NCBI GenBank assembly: GCA_027019165.1
Contig: JALUXC010000017.1
Coordinates: 62,001-126,000, forward strand
Direction: 5' to 3'
DNA length: 64,000 bases
Source: Pseudophaeobacter sp.
GTDB taxonomy: Bacteria; Pseudomonadota; Alphaproteobacteria; Rhodobacterales; Rhodobacteraceae
Shown here: piece after piece, positions 17,781-27,136 of the stretch
Position numbering within the stretch: the first letter of the stretch is position 1
Layout of the letters: every line of letters begins with the position of its first letter
Made by a program: the position numbers and the translations under genes
The notes under the pieces: model-generated
What the model was told of the DNA's origin: nothing
What the model saw: the letters and a program-made list of their open reading frames with translations, nothing else
The model's database searches: none

Positions 17781-18452
17781 ATGGCCAATAGAGCCGAGCC
17801 TGAGCGTTCGATGTCGGTCACGTTGGAACTGCCTGAACAAGAGCGTACCTGGGTTCCGGTCTCGGTGGTTGTAAAGCGTGAAGACGTCTCCCACCGTGTT
17901 ACCTTCTCGCAAAAGAAACCTTTTGAAGACGTATTCTGTGCTGAGCTGGTGCGATTCATCGAACCGCATCTGAGGGCCTTGGGGAGCGAGGCGAAGATAC
18001 TCTCATTTCCAGATGCCGAGCTCAGAATGCCGGATCTGGTACTCGGCCGGGTTCGGGTGGTTTATTCACCGGACGAGAAAGGCTGTGCCAGAGTGCTTAT
18101 CCGCTTTTCGGCCTTGGTTGGAAATCCCAATGTGGCCTTGGTCAAAGCCCCCGACGCTTTGTTGCTGCCGGTGAACACGGTTGTCGATGCTTTGGAAGAC
18201 ACGTTGGATTGGGTGCTTATTCCAGCCCTCAACATTACGTCGATCAGTGAACTGCCAAGTCTTTCCGGAGGGGGCAGGCACAGCCTGGAAGCCTGTCTGG
18301 AAAGACTGGAAAGCTCGCGCGAGCATATCATGATGCGCATTGAAATGGTCAGCGAGAGTCTGAACCAGTTACGGGTGACGCAAAGAGAGCTGGAGCAGAT
18401 CGAACAGGGCCAAAAGCCGGTGTTGGAAAAAGCGACTACATGGGAAAAGTAG
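17781..18452 (+). CDS. Protein of unknown function with C-terminal coiled coil
   Basis: 223 residues from ATG 17781, preceded by GGAGGAG at optimal distance; the frame is open to 17736 without a site. The first ~150 residues are a soluble alpha/beta-looking domain without a motif I can place; residues ~165-220 are heptad-rich (LEACLERLESSREHIMMR and so on), predicting a coiled coil. No signal peptide or membrane segment is seen. It lies ~100 bases upstream of the CheB-CheR-PAS gene on the same strand, so it may belong to the same signalling unit. The ~200 bases before it show no convincing promoter or gene. Confidence 0.7.
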   Translation: MANRAEPERSMSVTLELPEQERTWVPVSVVVKREDVSHRVTFSQKKPFEDVFCAELVRFIEPHLRALGSEAKILSFPDAELRMPDLVLGRVRVVYSPDEKGCARVLIRFSALVGNPNVALVKAPDALLLPVNTVVDALEDTLDWVLIPALNITSISELPSLSGGGRHSLEACLERLESSREHIMMRIEMVSESLNQLRVTQRELEQIEQGQKPVLEKATTWEK

Positions 18453-18557
18453 TCCGCTTCCCGTTGGTAGTGGTCGCAGTGCCAGCATTCAGCTAATGAT
18501 TGCAGAGGCTGACGCAATTGTGCCCGACCTGATACCGGTTTTGGAAAGATGAAACCC

Positions 18558-21500
18558 ATGGATAATGTGACTGTTGAACCTGCCGATCCGTTCAGCGTGG
18601 TTGCAATTGCGGCCTCTGCCGGTGGTTTGGAAGCGACGTCCATATTGGCGCAAAACCTGCCATCTGGCATGAATTGCTGCTACGTGATCGCGCAACACAT
18701 GTCGCCGTCTCACAAAAGCATGCTGGTGGATCTCTTGTCCCGGGAAACACCGTTGCACGTGGAAGAGCTGCAGCAGCGAACTGTTCCAAAACCCAATATC
18801 ATTTATATCCCGCCTCCGGCCAAAGACGTTATTTTCAATGATGGAGCGCTGGAACTGCGCAATCCATCGGAGCATCCGGCATCGCCAAAACCATCTGCGG
18901 ACCGCCTGTTTGCGTCCCTTGCCGAGACAAAGGGCGAGAATGCGATCGGGGTTGTCTTGTCTGGCACCGGCAGCGACGGCAGCTACGGGGTGCGCCTGAT
19001 CCGGGAAATGGGCGGGATCACCATCGCGCAGGAGCCGACCACCTGCAAATACGACAGCATGCCGCTTGCCGCTGTGCGCACGGGCTGTGTGGACCTGACG
19101 CTGACGCCGCAACAGATCGGTGCCCATATCGGGCTGATCCTGAAACACCCGCGGGACCTAAGTGCCTTAAAGGAGCTCAACGCCCACAACGGTCGCAACA
19201 ATGACCTGTTCGACGTGCTTCTGGCGCATTCCTTGGTCGATTTCAGGCAGTACAAGAGCAACACCATCAATCGCCGCATCCAGCGGCGCATGATCGCAAA
19301 AGGCATGGAGAATTTTGACGACTATTTGGACCTGTGTCGCCGGTCCGTCGAAGAGGTCGATGCGCTTTACCGTGACCTGCTGATTTCGGTCACCCGCTTT
19401 TTCCGAGACGAAGAACAATACTCGGTGCTTGAGCGCGTCATCGCAGAACGTTTTGGGGACTACGAAGGAACTGAACCGATCAGAGTTTGGGTTCCCGGCT
19501 GCGCGACCGGTGAAGAGGCCTATTCCCTGGCCATCCTGATTGCCGAAGCGATGGGGGGACTGGATGTTGTGGCCTCCGACGCCATCCAGATTTTTGCCAC
19601 TGACATTGATGAAGAGGCGATGCGCGTGGGGCGCAAGGGAATATACCCTCAGGCGGCCACGGCGGACATTCCTTCGAAATACCTGTCGAGATACTTCGAG
19701 GTGCACGGGGATACGGTTCTGGTAAAGCCGAAGCTGCGGAATTTTGTGATGTTTTCGCGCCACAACGTGTTTCAGGACGCGCCGTTCCTGAACATGGACC
19801 TGATCAGTATCCGCAACATGCTGATTTATTTCAGTACCAAGCTTCAGGAACGGGTCCTTACGCGATTGATCTATTCGCTCAAGCGGGACGGTATCCTGTT
19901 TCTGGGGACATCTGAAACACTGGGGCATATGGAAGACCATTTTGTCCAGATGTCCAGCAGTGCCCGCGTCTTTCAACTCAGAGGAAAGGGGCGGCTGTCA
20001 CCGCGCGCGACCGAGGCGGCCTTTCGCGGCGGGCGATTGCCTGCGTCAAATTCAGGTGATGCATTCTCCAGAATGCCGCAACCGGTTGATCAGTGGGAAC
20101 AGTTTGATCGCCTGGCCAAGTCGGTCGTCCGCGATGGCATTGTGCTCAACCGCGAACACACGGTTTTGCGGGTCTATGGTGATATCGCGCCATACTGCAT
20201 GCTTACATCGCGGTCTTTTGGACTGAGCAACCTGTCGGTCTTGAAAAAGCCATTTGCATCGGACGCGGCAAGCCTGGCGCTTGTCTCGCTGAAATACGAT
20301 GAGCGGCGCCAGGGGCCTTGGCACAAACTCCCGGAACTGGACGGCGAATTGGTGCAGCTATCTGCCTATCCGATGGGCGGCGTTCAAGACGGCGCCGAAG
20401 ACATTGTCTTGATCGGTTTTGAGAGGCGCGTTGAGCCCACCGTTGAGAAAAAGGACATCGGCGATAGTGAATACGTCGGGTATCTTGAGGAAGAACTGTC
20501 CAGAACACGCGATGCGTTGCTGGTCACAATTGAACAGTTGCAGACCTCGAACGAAGAGCTGCAGGCCATCAACGAAGAGCTGCAATCGTCGAATGAAGAG
20601 CTGGAGTCCACCAATGAGGAGCTCGAGACCTCGAACGAGGAGCTTCAATCCACAAATGAAGAGTTGATTACCGTCAACGAGGAACTGTTGGTGAACACCA
20701 GCCAACTGGAGCGGACCTCGGCAGAGCTGACCGGGGTCATCGGAAATCTGCCAATGGCCATGATCATGGTCGATCACGGGCTTTTGATCCGCTACGCGTC
20801 GGATCTGGCGATTGATCTTTTCCAGCTGTCCGAGCGGGGTGTCGGCTTTGGTCATCTGTCGCAAGCCTTTGTGCCACAGGACTATCCTCCATTCATCGAT
20901 CTTTGCACCAAAGCACTTGTGTCCCGATTGCCGTTGCGCCAAAGCTTCCGCGTCGGTACGCGTGATTTTTTCCTTGAGGTCGCCCCGGTGTTCTCGGTCG
21001 ATGAAAACCTGATTGGTCTGATTTTGCAGATTCAATCCATGGAAAGCGATCTGGGCCAGCTCTTCATCAACGACAATTCCGGCGGTTTTGCCCATATGGG
21101 CACCTGGCGCATCAACATGAGCACAGGCGAAGTGCAAACCACGCCGCAACATGATACTTTGCTGGGATACACGGATGAAAACCGGCCCGACAATTTGGGC
21201 GAAGGTATGAATTTTGTCGTCGAAGAAGATCAGGAACGGCTGAATGCCGAGCTCACAAAGGCCGCAGACAACCAGTCTACGTTTGACTTCTACGCTCGTC
21301 TCATTCGGGCAGATGGCAAGATCTTTATCGGACATGTCTTTGGAGAGGCCGTTCTGGATGAGAAAACCGGCCACACGCTGCTCATCGGCGTGACACGCAA
21401 CGTATCTGAAGAGCGGGGCAGGGATCTGCTGCTACAGCAATACAACCTGATCACCGAGGATCTGAAGGTGGGGGTCTATTCCCACGATTTGAAAAATGAT

Positions 21501-21797
21501 CTGGTTTACTGGAGCCCCAGTTTGTTCAAGATTTTGGGATACGATGAGATCCCGAATCCGACCAACAAGATGCGCATGCAAGAGCTGACGTCAGAAGCTC
21601 AGACCGAACTGCAAAAGCTGACTGCAGAAGCTGTTAAGACCAAAGAATCTTTTAGCTACACACAGGATATTACCCGCCCTGATGGCTCCAAGGCTCGAGT
21701 GCACAGTACCTGCCATGTTGCCGTGGATGAGGCGGGCGAGGCTACGCATGTTTATGGGGTATTCAAGGTTATGGAAGAACTCAGCCCTAAACAGTGA
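18558..21797 (+). CDS. CheB-CheR-PAS multidomain signalling protein
   Basis: 1079 residues from ATG 18558, chosen because GGAAAG ends directly against ATG 18549 but is 9 bases from 18558. Residues ~10-195: CheB-type methylesterase with catalytic Ser (AASAGG), His (AQHMSP) and Asp (SGTGSDGSYG). Residues ~215-470: CheR-type SAM methyltransferase with SVTRFFRDEEQY, VPGCATGEEAYSLAIL and ISIRNMLIYF. Residues ~630-700: a coiled coil built from repeated (S/T)NEEL heptads. Then two or three PAS domains to the end. Many relatives end in a histidine kinase; this one does not. It is not beside a chemotaxis operon here, so it may act in two-component signalling rather than on chemoreceptors. Confidence 0.9.
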   Translation: MDNVTVEPADPFSVVAIAASAGGLEATSILAQNLPSGMNCCYVIAQHMSPSHKSMLVDLLSRETPLHVEELQQRTVPKPNIIYIPPPAKDVIFNDGALELRNPSEHPASPKPSADRLFASLAETKGENAIGVVLSGTGSDGSYGVRLIREMGGITIAQEPTTCKYDSMPLAAVRTGCVDLTLTPQQIGAHIGLILKHPRDLSALKELNAHNGRNNDLFDVLLAHSLVDFRQYKSNTINRRIQRRMIAKGMENFDDYLDLCRRSVEEVDALYRDLLISVTRFFRDEEQYSVLERVIAERFGDYEGTEPIRVWVPGCATGEEAYSLAILIAEAMGGLDVVASDAIQIFATDIDEEAMRVGRKGIYPQAATADIPSKYLSRYFEVHGDTVLVKPKLRNFVMFSRHNVFQDAPFLNMDLISIRNMLIYFSTKLQERVLTRLIYSLKRDGILFLGTSETLGHMEDHFVQMSSSARVFQLRGKGRLSPRATEAAFRGGRLPASNSGDAFSRMPQPVDQWEQFDRLAKSVVRDGIVLNREHTVLRVYGDIAPYCMLTSRSFGLSNLSVLKKPFASDAASLALVSLKYDERRQGPWHKLPELDGELVQLSAYPMGGVQDGAEDIVLIGFERRVEPTVEKKDIGDSEYVGYLEEELSRTRDALLVTIEQLQTSNEELQAINEELQSSNEELESTNEELETSNEELQSTNEELITVNEELLVNTSQLERTSAELTGVIGNLPMAMIMVDHGLLIRYASDLAIDLFQLSERGVGFGHLSQAFVPQDYPPFIDLCTKALVSRLPLRQSFRVGTRDFFLEVAPVFSVDENLIGLILQIQSMESDLGQLFINDNSGGFAHMGTWRINMSTGEVQTTPQHDTLLGYTDENRPDNLGEGMNFVVEEDQERLNAELTKAADNQSTFDFYARLIRADGKIFIGHVFGEAVLDEKTGHTLLIGVTRNVSEERGRDLLLQQYNLITEDLKVGVYSHDLKNDLVYWSPSLFKILGYDEIPNPTNKMRMQELTSEAQTELQKLTAEAVKTKESFSYTQDITRPDGSKARVHSTCHVAVDEAGEATHVYGVFKVMEELSPKQ

Positions 21798-21875
21798 TTT
21801 TTCGGGGGCTAAGATACAGGCCTTTTCCAAAGGCAAACCTGAATGCCCTTGGTCTTGCAGTGAGCTATAAGCAAA

Positions 21876-22766
21876 TCAGAGGACAGGCCGTGCCGGGGGC
21901 GCATGGGTGAGCAGTTCTTTTACCAACTTGTTTGGAAAGCGCCGCTTCAAAGTGATGGCGAAAAAATTCTCTTTGATTTGCGGGTGCTCATCGGCTTCGA
22001 CCAGCCTGCCTGAGGATAGCTCATCTTGCACAACGATCGGGGCAACCAGGGCGAGGCCGATGTTCTCACGGGCGAGCAAGCGCATCATGGCCATGTCGTC
22101 CACCTCGGCCACGATCTGCGGGCGCACGGACAAGCGACTTGCCATGGCATCAAAGGCTGTCCGAAGCGAGTTGTCGGTGGTTGGCAGGATGAAGGGCTGC
22201 TCCCGCAGCAGATCCTTGATGGGCAGGGAAGGATCAAAGCGCTCGGGGGCGCCGACAATGCTTACGGGTTGCTCGGCGATGTGGTGGGTTTCATAGGGGG
22301 TAAGGCTGTCACTGGGCGGCTCACGGTTCATCAGCACCACATCCAGGTTCAGCGTCCCGAGGCCTTCCATCAATTCCGTCGGGCTACCTGATCGCAGAAT
22401 CACCTCAACGTCCATGCGGGCCAGCATGGGCCTGAGAAAGCTGATCTGAAAGTTGCGCGAGAGAGTCGCCAGGGCACCTACCCGCAGCGCCTGCCGCGTG
22501 TTGCCTGTTTCCTGAAGCGTCGCAACAAGCTCCTGCCCCGTCGAAAAAATTGCGTCCGCGTGATCCAGAGTGATCCGGCCCGCTTCGGTCAAATGCAACT
22601 GTCGTCCGCGCCGGTCGAACAGGGAATGCCCAAGTCTTTCTTCCAACTGTTTGATTTGAGTGGATAAAGCGGATTGAGACAGGTTCAGCCGCTGGGCCGT
22701 GCGGGTCAAGTTACCGTCGTGGGCCACGGCCCAGAAGTAGCGCAGGTGGTGATAGTTGAGAGGCAT
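21876..22766 (-). CDS. LysR-type transcriptional regulator next to dabBA
   Basis: 296 residues. The N-terminal winged HTH reads LNYHHLRYFWAVAHDGNLTR and RLNLSQSALSTQIKQLEERL; the rest is a periplasmic-binding-like effector domain. The N-terminus is of the NhaR-like subgroup (YHHLRYFW). It is divergent from dabB with ~115 bases between the starts, the usual arrangement for a LysR protein controlling its neighbour and itself. A perfect dyad lies 5 bases upstream of its start. A role in sensing carbon or redox status is inferred from the target operon. Confidence 0.88.
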   Translation of the reverse strand: MPLNYHHLRYFWAVAHDGNLTRTAQRLNLSQSALSTQIKQLEERLGHSLFDRRGRQLHLTEAGRITLDHADAIFSTGQELVATLQETGNTRQALRVGALATLSRNFQISFLRPMLARMDVEVILRSGSPTELMEGLGTLNLDVVLMNREPPSDSLTPYETHHIAEQPVSIVGAPERFDPSLPIKDLLREQPFILPTTDNSLRTAFDAMASRLSVRPQIVAEVDDMAMMRLLARENIGLALVAPIVVQDELSSGRLVEADEHPQIKENFFAITLKRRFPNKLVKELLTHAPPARPVL

Positions 22767-22770
22767 ATCG

Positions 22771-22785
22771 TTCTAAATAGTAGAA
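22771..22785. promoter_or_regulatory. LysR-type dyad TTCTA-N5-TAGAA
   Basis: A perfect 5+5 inverted repeat, with an inner T-N11-A as in LysR boxes. It is only 5 bases from the LysR start codon and ~97 bases upstream of the dabB start. Binding here would repress the regulator's own gene and could activate dabB from an upstream position. Confidence 0.5.
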
Positions 22786-22881
22786 TGATAGCTCAAAAAC
22801 AATGAATTTTTATGGTCGCAAGTTGTGACGTATTTGACGGTCTGGACCGAATGTGACCCCTCAGCCCAAGGACGCCAACTG

Positions 22882-24432
22882 ATGAGCCATCTGCTATTGC
22901 CGCTAATTTGTCCCGTGATCTTGGTGATCATGACGACCTACGCCCGACGTACGCCCGGAGCACGGCCGGGACGCCTGCCGCAGATCTCTGAATGGGCAAC
23001 GCTTGCGGTCTTTGCAGCTAGCCTGCTGTCCGCGATGCTGGTGGCCTTGAACGGAGGCGGAACCTCCGGATTGCTTGGTGCCTGGGGGATCGGTCTTTCG
23101 GTGCGGCTTGATGCGGTCAGCCTGACAATGCTGGTTCTTGTCAGCTTTATTGGCTGGGTCGTAATGCGCTATTCGGCAACCTACATGGACGGAGAAGAGC
23201 GCCAGGGGGCTTTTACCGGGCTGATGCTGGCGACCCTCACGGCGGTTCTTTTGTTGGTGATTTCGGGCAATCTTTTCCAGCTTCTGGCGGCCTGGATCGC
23301 AACCAATCTGCTGCTCAACCGGCTTTTGCTGTTCTATCCTGATCGGATGACCGCCCAGCGTGCCGCCCGCAAAAAGGCGCTTGTTGCGCGTCTGAGCGAA
23401 GCGGTGCTGGCTGTGGCCATCACTCTTTTGCTGATCACCTACGACACATCGGATATTGCGACGATCCTGGCCTCTGCAAAGCCGGATCTGGCGACAACAG
23501 GCGCGGCCCTTCTGATCGCCCTTGCGGCAGTTCTGGCTTCGGCGCAGCTGCCCGCCCATGGCTGGCTGACCGAGGTGATGGAGGCTCCGACCCCGGTCTC
23601 TGCTTTGCTCCATGCCGGTGTCATCAATGCCGGTGGCTTCCTGCTGATCCGCTTTGCAGATGTGATGCTGACGGCGCCGGGCGTCATGGCGCTGCTGGTG
23701 ATGCTGGGCGGGTTCACCGCGCTTTTTGGCGGTCTGGTCATGCTGACCCAACCTGCCGTCAAGACATCGCTGGCTTGGTCCACCATCGCACAGATGGGCT
23801 TCATGGTCATGCAGTGTGGCCTCGCGCTGTTCCCTCTCGCGCTGCTGCACATCCTCGCCCATTCGCTTTACAAGGCGCATGCTTTCCTCAGTGCGGGCGA
23901 GGCGGTGCGCAATGTCGCGGCGATCCGCCGACCGGGGCCGGTGGCTGTGCCCAGCATGCGCAATGTACTTCAGGCCTTTGTGATCGGTATCTCGATCTAT
24001 GCGCTCGTCGGCTTTGTCATCGGGTTTGAGGGCAAGTCCATTCAGGCCATCGCCCTGGGCGTGATCCTGATCTTTGGTGTGGCCTACATTCTGGCGCAGG
24101 GGCTTGCGGATGCGGCTCCGGGCGTTCTGACGCGGCGCACCATGGTCTATGCTTTTGCCACCTCAGCGAGCTACTTCCTGCTGCAACTTCTGGCGAAACA
24201 TGTCACCGCCGGGACTTTGCCCGCCACTCCGGCACCCGGTCCCTTGGAGTGGGCGCTGATGACCCTGGCGCTGATCAGCTTTGGTGCCGTGGCGCTGGCG
24301 CAGGCCACCTTCCCGCTATGGGCCAACCACCCGGCGGCGCTTGGGATCCGGGTGCACCTGTCCAACGGTTTTTACATCAACGCAATCTTTGACAAGCTGC
24401 TGGGCGGCTGGTCATCCCGGAAACACTCCTGA
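22882..24432 (+). CDS. dabB: DabB-type proton-conducting membrane subunit of DAB inorganic carbon transporter
   Basis: 516 residues from ATG 22882, with AAGGA nine bases upstream; a GTG-started frame from 22825 has no site. It belongs to the NuoL/MrpA antiporter-like family: about 13 helices, with LPAHGWLTEVMEAPTPVSAL and LLHAGVINAGGFLLIRF around residues 225-255. Its pairing with a DUF2309 (DabA) gene 15 bases downstream separates it from true NuoL. In characterised DAB systems, DabB couples the ion gradient to one-way CO2 hydration by DabA, accumulating cytoplasmic bicarbonate. Confidence 0.9.
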   Translation: MSHLLLPLICPVILVIMTTYARRTPGARPGRLPQISEWATLAVFAASLLSAMLVALNGGGTSGLLGAWGIGLSVRLDAVSLTMLVLVSFIGWVVMRYSATYMDGEERQGAFTGLMLATLTAVLLLVISGNLFQLLAAWIATNLLLNRLLLFYPDRMTAQRAARKKALVARLSEAVLAVAITLLLITYDTSDIATILASAKPDLATTGAALLIALAAVLASAQLPAHGWLTEVMEAPTPVSALLHAGVINAGGFLLIRFADVMLTAPGVMALLVMLGGFTALFGGLVMLTQPAVKTSLAWSTIAQMGFMVMQCGLALFPLALLHILAHSLYKAHAFLSAGEAVRNVAAIRRPGPVAVPSMRNVLQAFVIGISIYALVGFVIGFEGKSIQAIALGVILIFGVAYILAQGLADAAPGVLTRRTMVYAFATSASYFLLQLLAKHVTAGTLPATPAPGPLEWALMTLALISFGAVALAQATFPLWANHPAALGIRVHLSNGFYINAIFDKLLGGWSSRKHS

Positions 24433-24447
24433 GATCGGAGCCTACTC

Positions 24448-26856
24448 ATGCTGACCAAATTCGAAGTCTTCCCTGCCGCCCTGCTGGAACTGGTCCATGC
24501 CGCAAACGGCGCAGCCAAGGCGATCCCGCCGCTGTTTCCCCTGTCTGCGAGCGTGGCCGTCAACCCGTTCCTGGGGCAAACCGGCGAGCCTTTGGCCGTG
24601 ACCGCAGCACGGCTTGCGCGGGTGGCCGGCAAACGGGTCATGCCCGCGCGCAGTCATTGGGCAAAAAAGCTAGAGGGCGGAGAGATCCTGGAAGAAGACT
24701 TGAGCGACGCGCTCGCAGGTCTTGAAGGCACCTTTGATCGCCCCACGCTGAGCGACGTTCTGAACAGTCTTGAGGCAGAAAGCCCTCTGCCGGAGGCGCT
24801 GCCAACCGTTGCTGATCTTGCGGCTGAGGCAACGGGGATCGACTGGCCCGGATTGATTGAGGACCGGATCGGGGTCTGGGCTGCAAGCCATTTCGATCAG
24901 GGACAGGCGCTGTGGCAGCCGGGCAGAGCGGGCGGTATTTTCAGCGCCTGGCGTGAATTCGGTGCGCGCGATTTGACTCCTGAAATCCATGGATTGACAG
25001 GATTTGGGGCCTTTGTCGCGGCCACCAACCGTTCTCACTGGCGGGCTATCGGGCGGGCCTCGGAATCGCTTGGCCTGTCGCCGGCTGCTGCGGGCACCGC
25101 TTTTCACCGCTGGTTGATGACACTGGGCGGGTGGGGGCAATATGCGCGCTACCTTCTGTGGCAGGCAGAGCTGGAGGGAGAGAGCGACAACTCCGTCACC
25201 GAGCTGCTCGCCATTCGCATGGTCTTTGAGGAGGCGCTTTTCCGGCTCTACAAAGACCAGATCGCAGAGCGTTGGGCAGAGGTCGTGGCCGCTCACGAAA
25301 CGCCGGTTACGCCGACGCGGGATATCGTGATCGACGCGGTCCTGCAGGAGGCAGGCGAGCGGGCCGAGCAGAGGCGTCTGGCGGCCTCTCTGGCCGTGGC
25401 AGAGACGCCGTCTCGCAAGGAACGCCCCGAGGTGCAGGCGGCCTTTTGCATCGATGTGCGCTCCGAAGTGTTTCGCCGCGCCCTGGAGGCGCAGGGCGCA
25501 GGGATCGAGACCATTGGCTTTGCCGGCTTTTTTGGGCTGGCGGCGGCGCATCAATGCGCGGGGTCTGACGTGGTTGAGGCGCGTGGCCCGGTTCTGTTGC
25601 AGCCGGGTGTGGTTTCGCAGGCGCATGAGGGCGCGGAAAAGAACCTCAAGCGGCGTGGCGTTGCACGGGCAAAACGGGCCTGGGGGCGGTTCAAGCTTGC
25701 GGCGGTCTCTTCCTTTGCCTTTGTCGAGGCAACGGGCCCCATCTATGCGGGCAAACTGGTGCGCGATGCGCTTGGCATCGGTCACGCCCACAAGGCGGAT
25801 CCGGCACCGCAGCTGGATCCGAGTATTGATCTGGGGCAGCGCGTCACTATGGCCAAAACGGTCCTGAGCGCCATGTCCCTGACCAAGAACTTTGCGCCGA
25901 TTGTGATGTTGGCGGGCCACGGCGCGGATGTGACGAATAACCCGCATGAAAGCGCTTTGCACTGCGGGGCCTGTGGTGGCTTTGCCGGGGACGTCAATGC
26001 GCGCCTTCTGGCGGGTTTGCTGAATGATCGCGAGGTGCGTGCAGGGCTTACAGGTGTGGGGATTGAGATCCCGGCCGATACGGTATTCCTGCCCGCCATG
26101 CATCACACCACAACGGATAGGGTGACAGTCTTTGAACAAGATCTGCCAGAGAGTTCAAAGGCTAGGGAGATTGCCAAGCTGAAAGAGCTTCTGAGGGCGG
26201 CGGGGCAACTGGCCCGCAGCGAGCGGGCCAAGCGATTGCCGCGCGCCACCGGAGAGCAGGATGTTCTGCGCCGCGCGCAGGACTGGGCCGAGACGCGCCC
26301 GGAATGGGGGCTTGGCGGCTGCCGCGCCTTCATCGCGGCCCCACGTTCACGGACCTCTGGCGTTGGCCTTGCTGGTCAGTCGTTCCTGCACAGCTATGAC
26401 TGGAGGGCGGACGAGGACTTTTCCGTGCTTGAGCTGATCCTGACCGCCCCGGTTCAGGTCGCCAGCTGGATCAGCCTTCAGTACTATGGGTCAACTGTAA
26501 CGCCGGATCTGTTTGGAGGCGGCAACAAGCTACTGCACAACGTTGTGGGCGGGATCGGTGTTCTGGAAGGCAACGGCGGCAATCTGCGCGGCGGCCTTCC
26601 TTGGCAATCGGTGCATGACGGGGACGATTTCCAACATGATCCCTTGCGCCTTTCGGTGGTTATCGAAGCCCCACGCGAGGCGATGAGCGATATCCTGGCG
26701 CGTCATGCCAACGTGCGAGATCTGTTCGACAACCGCTGGCTGCACCTGATCGCCATGGATGAGGACGGCAAGCTGGCCTGGCGGTATGACGGGGACCTCA
26801 AATGGTCGCCAATCGGCGGCAGGGACAGGTCCGAACGTGCCATCGCAGCGGAGTAG
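24448..26856 (+). CDS. dabA: DabA (DUF2309/UPF0753), zinc subunit of DAB inorganic carbon transporter
   Basis: 802 residues, the usual length. The beta-carbonic-anhydrase-like zinc site is intact: C334 and D336 in AFCIDVRSE, H491 in AGHGADVTNNP and C506 in ALHCGACGG. The 15-residue H-to-C distance equals that of the characterised Halothiobacillus protein as I recall it. DabA is a peripheral cytoplasmic protein that works only with DabB and an ion gradient to convert CO2 to bicarbonate. The ATG is preceded by GGAG, 15 bases after dabB, so the two form an operon. No RuBisCO gene is in the window, so here it probably serves anaplerotic carboxylation or bicarbonate supply. Confidence 0.92.
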   Translation: MLTKFEVFPAALLELVHAANGAAKAIPPLFPLSASVAVNPFLGQTGEPLAVTAARLARVAGKRVMPARSHWAKKLEGGEILEEDLSDALAGLEGTFDRPTLSDVLNSLEAESPLPEALPTVADLAAEATGIDWPGLIEDRIGVWAASHFDQGQALWQPGRAGGIFSAWREFGARDLTPEIHGLTGFGAFVAATNRSHWRAIGRASESLGLSPAAAGTAFHRWLMTLGGWGQYARYLLWQAELEGESDNSVTELLAIRMVFEEALFRLYKDQIAERWAEVVAAHETPVTPTRDIVIDAVLQEAGERAEQRRLAASLAVAETPSRKERPEVQAAFCIDVRSEVFRRALEAQGAGIETIGFAGFFGLAAAHQCAGSDVVEARGPVLLQPGVVSQAHEGAEKNLKRRGVARAKRAWGRFKLAAVSSFAFVEATGPIYAGKLVRDALGIGHAHKADPAPQLDPSIDLGQRVTMAKTVLSAMSLTKNFAPIVMLAGHGADVTNNPHESALHCGACGGFAGDVNARLLAGLLNDREVRAGLTGVGIEIPADTVFLPAMHHTTTDRVTVFEQDLPESSKAREIAKLKELLRAAGQLARSERAKRLPRATGEQDVLRRAQDWAETRPEWGLGGCRAFIAAPRSRTSGVGLAGQSFLHSYDWRADEDFSVLELILTAPVQVASWISLQYYGSTVTPDLFGGGNKLLHNVVGGIGVLEGNGGNLRGGLPWQSVHDGDDFQHDPLRLSVVIEAPREAMSDILARHANVRDLFDNRWLHLIAMDEDGKLAWRYDGDLKWSPIGGRDRSERAIAAE

Positions 26857-26870
26857 AGCCACCTAATGGA

Positions 26871-26996
26871 CTAGGCGGTCAGCGTCACAGGAATTGTGGC
26901 GGTGACCGTATGGGGCATGGTGATCGGAAGCAGTACAAGGCCGGTGGCCATTGCCGCTGCGAGCGCCATTACGACGAGGGAGGTCATCTCTTTCAT
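26871..26996 (-). CDS. Possible 41-residue hydrophobic small protein
   Basis: ATG 26996 has AGGAA eight bases upstream. The product begins MKEMTSLVVMALAAAMATG and continues with a hydrophobic stretch, predicting a signal anchor or single membrane helix. Third codon positions are GC-rich, as in neighbouring genes. It is convergent with dabA (14 bases after the dabA stop) and otherwise fills a 280-base gap. No family is recognised; it could be a chance frame. Confidence 0.4.
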   Translation of the reverse strand: MKEMTSLVVMALAAAMATGLVLLPITMPHTVTATIPVTLTA

Positions 26997-27136
26997 GCGT
27001 ATATTCCTTTGTTTCTGATGCCTGGCGTCAATCTTGGTGGGCTATTTGATCTGACCTTACGCTGATCGATTGCCTGGCTCTTGGCTACCTCTGCCAGTCT
27101 TATGTCACTTCCTGCCAAAGCGCCTGGAAGGCAGGA

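Noticed and set aside
24670-26139. 489-codon open frame antisense to dabA
   Set aside because: It is a shadow caused by high GC content; DabA on the plus strand is complete and conserved, and the antisense product has no recognisable motif.
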